The notes under the pieces: model-generated
Seen by the model: the letters and a program-made list of their open reading frames with translations, nothing else
Told to the model about the DNA's origin: nothing
Database searches by the model: none
Part shown: in pieces, positions 6,687 to 11,159 of the stretch
How positions within the stretch are numbered: position 1 is the stretch's first letter
Layout: every line of letters begins with the position of its first letter
Position numbers and translations under genes: made by a program
Source: Clostridiales bacterium
GTDB taxonomy: Bacteria; Bacillota; Clostridia; Clostridiales; Caloramatoraceae
Direction: 5' to 3'
Length of the DNA: 11,159 nt
NCBI GenBank assembly: GCA_026416355.1
Contig: JAOAFH010000029.1
Location: 1 to 11,159 of the forward strand

Positions 6687-6715
6687 ACCCCTTAAAAAAC
6701 AAATTAACAAACGTA
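6687..6715 (+). promoter_or_regulatory. Candidate SigI-type autoregulatory promoter of sigI-rsgI
   Basis: ACCCC (6687-6691) is followed after 20 bases by CGTA (6712-6715), 25 bases before the sigI ATG. The element shares TACCCC, then YTAAAA, then CGTAT with the opposite-strand element in the same gap. Autoregulation of sigI is known in Bacillus subtilis and in cellulolytic clostridia, which fits. Confidence 0.65.
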
Positions 6716-6739
6716 TTATTTATTGAAAGGGGGAAGAAA

Positions 6740-7399
6740 ATGACTTTAGAACGTGAAAAGTTTATAAGCGAAAACAAAAGTTTTATATATAAAGTTGCAT
6801 CAAGTATTTGCAAGAGAAAACTAGAATGGGAAAACGACGATGAACTCAGTATTGCCTTAATTGCTTTTAATAAATCGATAGATACCTATAATGAAGATAA
6901 AGGTAATTTCTTCTCCTATTCAAAAATGCTTATTAAAAATGCACTTATAGATTATTTTAGAAAACGATCAAAAACAATAAATGTTTATCTAGAAAATGAG
7001 GAACTCATATCATTTGAGCAAAAAAGTTCTATTGAAAAATATGAAATAGATAATGAGAATAAAATACGTGCACATGAAATTATGCTCTTTTCAAATAAAT
7101 TAAAAGAATTTGGCGTTAGTTTTAATGATTTAGTTTCAAATTCTCCAAAGCATAAGGATACAAGAGAGGAACTTATAAATGTTGCATTTGAAGCATCTAA
7201 GAATATTGTCATTGTTGAAAAGCTTTTGAAAACAAAACAGCTACCAATAAAACAAATTTGTATTTTGACATCTAAAAAGGAGAAATTTATTGAAAAATGG
7301 AGACGATATTTAGTCGCCTTAATATTGATACTTGCAGATGATGAACTTATGTATATAAGGTCCTATTTAAATATAAAGGTAGGTGATGAAAATGATTAA
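6740..7399 (+). CDS. sigI: RNA polymerase sigma factor SigI
   Basis: This is an alternative sigma factor of the SigI group, linked in other Firmicutes to heat, cell-wall or polysaccharide sensing. The 219-residue length is near the family's usual ~220-250. The sigma-2-like N-terminal half carries the family pattern NDDELSIALIAFNKSID (32-48), YNEDKGNFFSYSKMLIKNAL (50-69) and IDYFRKR (70-76), which should bind core polymerase and the -10. The C-terminal half, with LKEFGVSFNDLVSNSPKHKD (121-140) and a helix-turn-helix-like segment around 166-192 (PIKQICILTSKKEKFIEKWRRY is its core), is the SigI-specific domain that reads the -35. An AAAGGGGGA site supports the ATG. The stop overlaps the rsgI start by eight bases, so sigma and anti-sigma factor are probably coupled in translation. 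Confidence 0.92.
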   Translation: MTLEREKFISENKSFIYKVASSICKRKLEWENDDELSIALIAFNKSIDTYNEDKGNFFSYSKMLIKNALIDYFRKRSKTINVYLENEELISFEQKSSIEKYEIDNENKIRAHEIMLFSNKLKEFGVSFNDLVSNSPKHKDTREELINVAFEASKNIVIVEKLLKTKQLPIKQICILTSKKEKFIEKWRRYLVALILILADDELMYIRSYLNIKVGDEND

Positions 7400-8261
7400 A
7401 AAAGGGATAATAATGGAATATACTAATAAAGAAGCTGTTATGTTTACTGACTCTGGTGAATTTATAAAGTTTAAGACTAATGAAAGATTAACAGTTGGTC
7501 AAGAATATGTATATAAAAAATCAACAAATTTTAAACCCTTTTTTATGGCAGCATCACTATTTATAGCAGTTTTATTAACAACATTCATTTCAATGTATAA
7601 CCAAGTATATGCATCTATGACTGTTACTATAAATCCACAATTTAGAATTGACATAAACAGATTTAACAGGATTATAAGGGTTACCCCCCTTAATAAAGAT
7701 GGAGAAAAAATAGTTAAATTAGTTAATGTAAAAAATAAAAAAGTAGATGATGGACTTTTATTAATCGTAAAAAAGGCAAAGGAAGAAAAATATATAACCA
7801 ATGAATATTACAACAACAATTCTAAGTCTATTAAAATAGAAACCAGCAGTCAAAATATTACCCTTGCAAAATTTACAGCTGAAATGAAAAAACAAAATAT
7901 TAATTTTGAAAAGATTGATTCTAAATCACAAAAATTTGAAGTAAAACAAAATAGAAAAGAAGAGATAAATGAAACTATTGAAAAGAATAATAAGAGCAAT
8001 AAAAATGAATTAAAACAAAATAACAATGGTGATAATTCAACTAAAAATATTGATAAGAAACCTGAAAATGAGAAGTTACCTAATCTATATAAAAACGAAA
8101 TTAAAAATAATACTGACAAATCAAATGAAAACAGTAAAAATGATAATAAATTAAACTTTAAAAAGAATAACAAAAAAGATGATTCTACTCCTAGCTCAAA
8201 TGAAGCTAAAAATGATGAATCAAATAAGAAAAAATCAAAAACAAAAAATAATTCTAACTAA
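7392..8261 (+). CDS. rsgI: Transmembrane anti-sigma-I factor RsgI
   Basis: This 289-residue protein should hold SigI inactive at the membrane. I chose ATG 7392, with AGGTGA five bases upstream, over GTG 7383 and ATG 7386, because it yields the family-typical N terminus MIKKGIIMEY. Residues 1-45 form the cytoplasmic RsgI_N domain that binds SigI. Residues ~48-70 are one membrane segment. Residues ~74-182 are the extracellular juxtamembrane domain, with TVTINPQFRIDINRFNRII; Asn81-Pro82 matches the position where RsgI proteins are reported to cleave themselves before regulated intramembrane proteolysis. Residues ~183-289 are a Lys/Asn/Ser/Glu-rich disordered tail. There is no carbohydrate-binding module, glycosidase or protease-like sensor domain as seen in cellulolytic clostridia. 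The signal sensed is unknown. Confidence 0.9.
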   Translation: MIKKGIIMEYTNKEAVMFTDSGEFIKFKTNERLTVGQEYVYKKSTNFKPFFMAASLFIAVLLTTFISMYNQVYASMTVTINPQFRIDINRFNRIIRVTPLNKDGEKIVKLVNVKNKKVDDGLLLIVKKAKEEKYITNEYYNNNSKSIKIETSSQNITLAKFTAEMKKQNINFEKIDSKSQKFEVKQNRKEEINETIEKNNKSNKNELKQNNNGDNSTKNIDKKPENEKLPNLYKNEIKNNTDKSNENSKNDNKLNFKKNNKKDDSTPSSNEAKNDESNKKKSKTKNNSN

Positions 8262-8345
8262 ACAAAGACTTATAGGAATATATTTATAAGAGCGCTAGCA
8301 TGTATATATTATCTTTTCATCAGTCTTTTATTGATTAATATTTTT

Positions 8346-8387
8346 AAAGCCCCATGAAGGATTTTAAATCCAATCATGGGGCTTTTT
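8346..8387 (+). terminator. Intrinsic terminator after sigI-rsgI
   Basis: AAAGCCCCATGA (8346-8357) pairs perfectly with TCATGGGGCTTT (8374-8385) over 12 bp. The 16-base loop holds a further GGATT/AATCC stem. On the plus strand the GC-rich core runs into CTTTTTATA, a good terminator tail. It is the only clear hairpin downstream of the convergent patatin gene too, though on that strand the tail is just TTT. Confidence 0.88.
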
Positions 8388-8460
8388 ATAATGTATCCAT
8401 TTGATTTAAATAAATAAAAGCTCATTATAAAAATAAATTTACCAAAAACAACAAATATAT

Positions 8461-9213
8461 TTATAACGTATTTTTCCCATATAGGTATCCTAAATTAAAA
8501 ATAGTTGTACAAAACTCATTTATAAAATTAACTGTATCCTGTGGCTGAACTTCAAAATTAGGATTAATTACAATTATATCCTCTTTTTTATAGCTTTCAT
8601 AAATATACTCTGGTACTTCAAATTCATTTGATAGAGAACTTATAATTATCTTATCTACTTTATTCTCTATAAAAGGTTGCAATAAGCAGTTATTTAATAT
8701 GCCTCCATCTAACTTATATCCATCATATATACCTTGCTCTACATCTATTTTAAACTGTTCAAATAATATTTTTGCACTCACATTTTGTATATCACCTTCA
8801 TAATTATATGGTAGAAGTGAACTTGCCTTTATTGCTGCTAGTCCATCTTTTTTTGATAAGCCCTTTATATTAACTACTACTTCCTTTAACACTTTGTTTT
8901 CAACCTCAACATAATTTACATAAAATGCATCTACATTATCATTCTTACCTTCGATTAAGCTTAGTTCTTCTATAACCTTTCTATTCTCCACAACCATATT
9001 TAATGAGTCAAAGTATTTATTCATTTGCATATTTAACCAAAAATTATACATCTCATCATATGCATTTTTATAAATAAAATATCCGTTTATTGCCCCAATT
9101 GATGTTCCTGTTATTACTCTTATATTATAGTCTTTTTCTCTAAGTGCCTTTATAATTCCAGCTTGGTATGCACCCTTTGCTCCACCACCAGTTAAACAAA
9201 GTCCAAACTTCAT
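8461..9213 (-). CDS. Patatin-like phospholipase
   Basis: This is a predicted Ser-Asp dyad acyl hydrolase of the bacterial patatin family (RssA/YchK-like). The 250-residue product has no signal peptide, so it is likely cytosolic or peripheral on the membrane. The oxyanion motif GGGAKG is at 9-14, the nucleophile elbow GTSIG at 36-40 (Ser38), the ASSLLPY segment at 130-136, and the catalytic DGG at 169-171 (Asp169). All key residues are present, so it should be active. A GGGGGTGG site precedes the ATG. It stands alone between convergent sigI-rsgI and the divergent Cys-rich gene, so context does not reveal the substrate, whether phospholipid or another acyl ester. Confidence 0.92.
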   Translation of the reverse strand: MKFGLCLTGGGAKGAYQAGIIKALREKDYNIRVITGTSIGAINGYFIYKNAYDEMYNFWLNMQMNKYFDSLNMVVENRKVIEELSLIEGKNDNVDAFYVNYVEVENKVLKEVVVNIKGLSKKDGLAAIKASSLLPYNYEGDIQNVSAKILFEQFKIDVEQGIYDGYKLDGGILNNCLLQPFIENKVDKIIISSLSNEFEVPEYIYESYKKEDIIVINPNFEVQPQDTVNFINEFCTTIFNLGYLYGKNTL

Positions 9214-9231
9214 TCTACCACCCCCAACTTT

Positions 9232-9240
9232 ATTATACCA
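9232..9240 (-). promoter_or_regulatory. Possible extended -10 promoter of the patatin gene
   Basis: The minus strand reads TGGTATAAT, a perfect TATAAT with the TGn extension. There is no good -35 17 bases upstream (ATTTTT), and transcription would start only about 12 bases before the ATG, near the ribosome binding site, so the call is tentative. Confidence 0.35.
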
Positions 9241-9321
9241 AGTAGTATATATTTAAAAATACTTTAATTAAATTATTAACCAATTATTCACAAAACTTTG
9301 TCGAATCATGTGTCATTTTTC

Positions 9322-9333
9322 ATTCAATTGAAT
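9322..9333. repeat. 12-bp perfect palindrome ATTCAATTGAAT
   Basis: It lies in the gap between the divergent patatin and Cys-rich genes. Its right half gives TTGAAT (9328-9333), which with GATAAG 17 bases downstream (9351-9356) could be a weak SigA-type promoter for the Cys-rich gene. It may instead be a small operator or chance. Confidence 0.35.
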
Positions 9334-9407
9334 AATATGTACTAGGAAAAGATAAGACGAACAAACGATTAAAAATAGAATACATAAAAAGAAAGGTGGT
9401 GAACAGT

Positions 9408-9668
9408 ATGAATAATTGCTGCGACTATAATTACAATCCTTGCTGCTCTCTTAAAAATATTCTAGAAGCTCTAAGAGGTCAGACATGTATTATTGTTTTA
9501 AACAGTGGTAGAGCTGAATGTGTAAGAGTTTTAAATGTATGTGATGATATACTAATTTGTGAAATCAGAGGCTGTGGTTGCCCAGTTAAATTTGTAAAAA
9601 TAGCTTGTATATGCGAAATAATCACAGACTGTAGAAAAGTTCTTGGTGCTTTTTTAAATAGATTGTAA
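9408..9668 (+). CDS. Small cysteine-rich protein, possibly spore-associated
   Basis: I do not recognise a named family with certainty. The ATG at 9408 has AAAGGTGG eight bases upstream and gives 86 residues; GTG codons at 9396 and 9399 lie inside that site. Thirteen residues are Cys (4, 5, 12, 13, 27, 38, 45, 51, 56, 58, 67, 69, 75), about 15 percent. The N terminus is a CC-x6-CC arrangement rich in Asn and Tyr. The rest, L-R-G-Q-T-C-I-I-V-L then NSGR, CVRVLNVCDD, ILICEI, and FVKIACICEI, looks like the five-strand pattern of small Sm/SH3-like proteins, as in short Bacillus proteins with a DUF2642-type fold. Cys-rich small proteins in spore-formers are often coat or crust components, and germination genes lie next door. 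That role is inference. It has its own terminator and seems monocistronic. Confidence 0.7.
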   Translation: MNNCCDYNYNPCCSLKNILEALRGQTCIIVLNSGRAECVRVLNVCDDILICEIRGCGCPVKFVKIACICEIITDCRKVLGAFLNRL

Positions 9669-9678
9669 TTAAATTTTA

Positions 9679-9702
9679 AGCGGCTTTTGGCCGCTATTTT
9701 TT
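9679..9702 (+). terminator. Intrinsic terminator after the Cys-rich gene
   Basis: AGCGGC (9679-9684) pairs with GCCGCT (9690-9695) around TTTTG, followed by ATTTTTTAT, a strong plus-strand terminator. The stem includes the last bases of the convergent gerC-like gene, whose TAG stop is at 9696-9694. On the minus strand the tail is TAAAATTT, so termination of the germination operon here is less certain. Confidence 0.85.
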
Positions 9703-10788
9703 ATATCTTCCAGTTGAACATATTTTTACCTTTACTTCTACATCTATTTCCGAATTCTCAAATTGCTGCTGAATTTTATCTATATTGCTTCGTCCATACT
9801 TTGCAACTGCATACTTTTGAATGTCAAATACATCTATTTTATAATCATATTTTGCTTTATCAATTACTTTTTTTGTATTTTCTTTTATATTTTCTTCTAT
9901 CAAACTTTTAATTTTAGCGATTATTTTCTTTTCATCTTCATCTTCTATATTTAATGTTTTTAATTTTACCTCTCCCTTAATGTTAAGCTTAATTGTATAT
10001 TTAAGTCTACCGTCTACTTCGTCTACTTTAACCTTTCTCTTTGATATGCAGTTTACATCTACTGCATTATTATAATCTTTTAATGTTATTGCAATGCTAC
10101 CTCTTACATCGCTATTTCTTAATAAATTAATGAATATAGTATCCTCAATTTCAATTATCTCCTTTAGCTTATCTTTATCAAACACAGCTAATCCTGAAAT
10201 CTTTATTGTATTTCCTGACTTTTCTATTACAGGAAGTATAATTCTTCTTCCTTCTTGATAATACATATTTGCAAGTTCCTTTACACTTGCATTGTTGGTA
10301 AAGAAGTTTGAACTATATGATGAATCTATTAAATCCTTTATTTCATCTGCCATTGTATTTGCTTCTTTTGGAGTTAGCTCAAATATTTCTTTAGTATTTC
10401 CCTTAGAAACAACCATTATTGTATTTAAATTTCTCTCTTGATCTCTTATACAAGTGTCTATTATATCCATAATACCTAATTTAGCCCTATCTTCGCTTAT
10501 AACATAAACCCTTATTGTTCCTAGCAAATAGTTTTTCTTCAAATTTAGCTGTCTATCACTATCTGCTTCATTTATAGTTTTACCCTTTTCAACTCCAACT
10601 CCTCTATCTATTTGTCTATCTCCCCTAAATATTAAATATTCTGATGAGTTTATTATCTCTTTACTTTCTTTTTCTACATCAAATCCAACCCCTGTTATAA
10701 TAGAAAGTTTTTCTATTGGAACTTTTTTATAGCACCCAGTTAATAATAAGGAAACTAGTAATATTAAGCTTATTAAAATTTTTTTCAT
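9694..10788 (-). CDS. Spore germination lipoprotein, Ger(x)C family
   Basis: This is the C subunit of a nutrient germinant receptor of the spore inner membrane. The 364-residue length is close to the usual ~370-400. The signal peptide ends in a lipobox L-T-G-C with Cys19 as the lipidated residue. The family pattern follows: IEKLSIITGVGFDVE after the lipobox, the GTIRVYVISEDRAKLGIMDI segment (~90-109), DTCIRDQERNLNT (~111-123), VSKGNTKEIFE, and a C-terminal domain with IEENIKENTKKVIDKAKYDY and DIQKYAVAKYG. Its ATG overlaps the stop of the upstream GerB gene in an ATGA, so the two are coupled. Which germinant is sensed cannot be told. GerC and GerB pair normally with a GerA subunit, which must lie outside the window if present. 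Confidence 0.92.
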   Translation of the reverse strand: MKKILISLILLVSLLLTGCYKKVPIEKLSIITGVGFDVEKESKEIINSSEYLIFRGDRQIDRGVGVEKGKTINEADSDRQLNLKKNYLLGTIRVYVISEDRAKLGIMDIIDTCIRDQERNLNTIMVVSKGNTKEIFELTPKEANTMADEIKDLIDSSYSSNFFTNNASVKELANMYYQEGRRIILPVIEKSGNTIKISGLAVFDKDKLKEIIEIEDTIFINLLRNSDVRGSIAITLKDYNNAVDVNCISKRKVKVDEVDGRLKYTIKLNIKGEVKLKTLNIEDEDEKKIIAKIKSLIEENIKENTKKVIDKAKYDYKIDVFDIQKYAVAKYGRSNIDKIQQQFENSEIDVEVKVKICSTGRYKK

Positions 10789-11159
10789 TTTGCCTTCACC
10801 TTCTTATATTTACTAAGTGCAGTTGATATAAATAGCCAAATAAGAATATATGAAACTAAAACAGGCATTACTTTATCTGTTAAAACTCCTCTGTTATATT
10901 CAGGAACCATAAAAAATGCTAGCAGAACAACTAATATTGAAGTCATATAGCATGACTTTTTATATTGTATTTTAGTTACCTCTGAAAATAAATAAACAGC
11001 ACCAAAATGCATGCAAGCAGCTGTTTGAAATATTTTATTACCCCATATAAATATAAACAAAGGCTCAAAGTTTGAAATTACAGGTATTTCAGTAGTAGCA
11101 ACAAGATATAAAAAAGGATATTGTAGCTTAGATGTAAGGTTCCATCCTAAATATGCAAT
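10785..11159 (-). CDS. Spore germination permease, GerB family, 3' part only
   Basis: The reading frame is open to the right edge, giving the last 124 residues of a protein that normally has about 360. It holds the C-terminal membrane segments of a GerAB-like permease (an amino-acid-permease-related fold). The recognisable stretch is SNFEPLFIFIWGNKIFQTAA, followed by hydrophobic segments around KSCYMTSILVVLLAFFMVP and VLVSYILIWLFISTAL, and a basic end KYKKVKAK. The TTG at 11060 that could look like a start is internal. In the receptor, GerB subunits take part in germinant recognition or transport. The TGA stop overlaps the GerC start by four bases. Confidence 0.88.
   Translation of the reverse strand: MAYLGWNLTSKLQYPFLYLVATTEIPVISNFEPLFIFIWGNKIFQTAACMHFGAVYLFSEVTKIQYKKSCYMTSILVVLLAFFMVPEYNRGVLTDKVMPVLVSYILIWLFISTALSKYKKVKAK

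Noticed and set aside
6661..6691. Inverted repeat AGGGGGTA ... TACCCCT as a terminator or single operator
   Set aside because: The arms are explained as the -35 parts of the two opposed SigI-type promoters. The location between two divergent starts makes a terminator unlikely.
7383..7391. GTG 7383 or ATG 7386 as the rsgI start
   Set aside because: Both lie inside the AGGTGA ribosome binding site that serves ATG 7392, and the family N terminus begins at the latter.
7850..8173. Minus-strand Leu/Phe/Ser-rich open frame opposite the rsgI tail
   Set aside because: It is the mirror of a Lys/Asn-rich low-complexity region on the coding strand.
8264..8328. Nested inverted repeats AAAGACT/AGTCTTT and AATATAT/ATATATT after rsgI
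   Set aside because: Arms are only 7 bp, AT-rich and unevenly spaced. The strong terminator just downstream explains the region, so this looks like chance.
10785..11060. A complete 91-residue gene starting at TTG 11060
   Set aside because: The frame stays open to the window edge and the upstream residues continue the GerB pattern, so this is the end of a longer gene.
1..11159. Mobile elements, CRISPR arrays, tRNA or rRNA genes
   Set aside because: I found no transposase, terminal repeats, regularly spaced repeats or RNA-gene signatures. The gene content reads as ordinary chromosome.

Overview
The window comes from a very AT-rich, low-GC Gram-positive spore-former, most likely a member of the Clostridia. 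The grounds are the base composition, strong AGGAGG-type ribosome binding sites, lipobox lipoproteins, an S-box (SAM-I) riboswitch, a SigI/RsgI pair and a spore-germination operon. I see no insertion sequence, prophage, CRISPR array, tRNA or rRNA.

Layout, left to right. At 1-24 (minus) lie the first eight codons of an unidentified gene, directly downstream of a membrane-anchored polysaccharide deacetylase (34-924, minus). Divergent from it is a DUF4153 multi-pass membrane protein (1153-2877, plus). A perfect 17-bp hairpin fills the gap between the DUF4153 gene and the convergent methionine ABC importer operon metN-metI-metQ (5171 down to 2912, minus). The operon leader carries a complete SAM-I riboswitch (5311-5407) with its antiterminator, a terminator and a TTGACA/TATTAT promoter. 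Next is a secreted, coiled-coil DUF5667 protein (5585-6601, minus), divergent from sigI-rsgI (6740-8261, plus). A strong terminator follows rsgI. Then come a patatin-like phospholipase (8461-9213, minus), a small cysteine-rich protein (9408-9668, plus), and the end of a Ger(x) germination operon on the minus strand: the 3' part of a GerB permease and a complete GerC lipoprotein.

The most interesting part is the centre. The 138-bp gap between the DUF5667 gene and sigI holds two back-to-back promoter-like elements of the type used by SigI: an ACCCC(C) -35 and a CGTA -10, with exactly 20 bases from the last C to CGTA in both. I infer that SigI-RsgI autoregulates its own operon and also drives the exported DUF5667 protein. 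That would make a compact envelope-sensing module: a transmembrane anti-sigma factor with the Asn-Pro autocleavage site but no recognisable carbohydrate-binding sensor, its sigma factor, and an exported coiled-coil effector.

Other points of note are a MetN ATPase lacking the usual C-terminal methionine-sensing domain, so that methionine control here seems to rest on the riboswitch, and an unusual cysteine-rich small protein with an Sm-like strand pattern.
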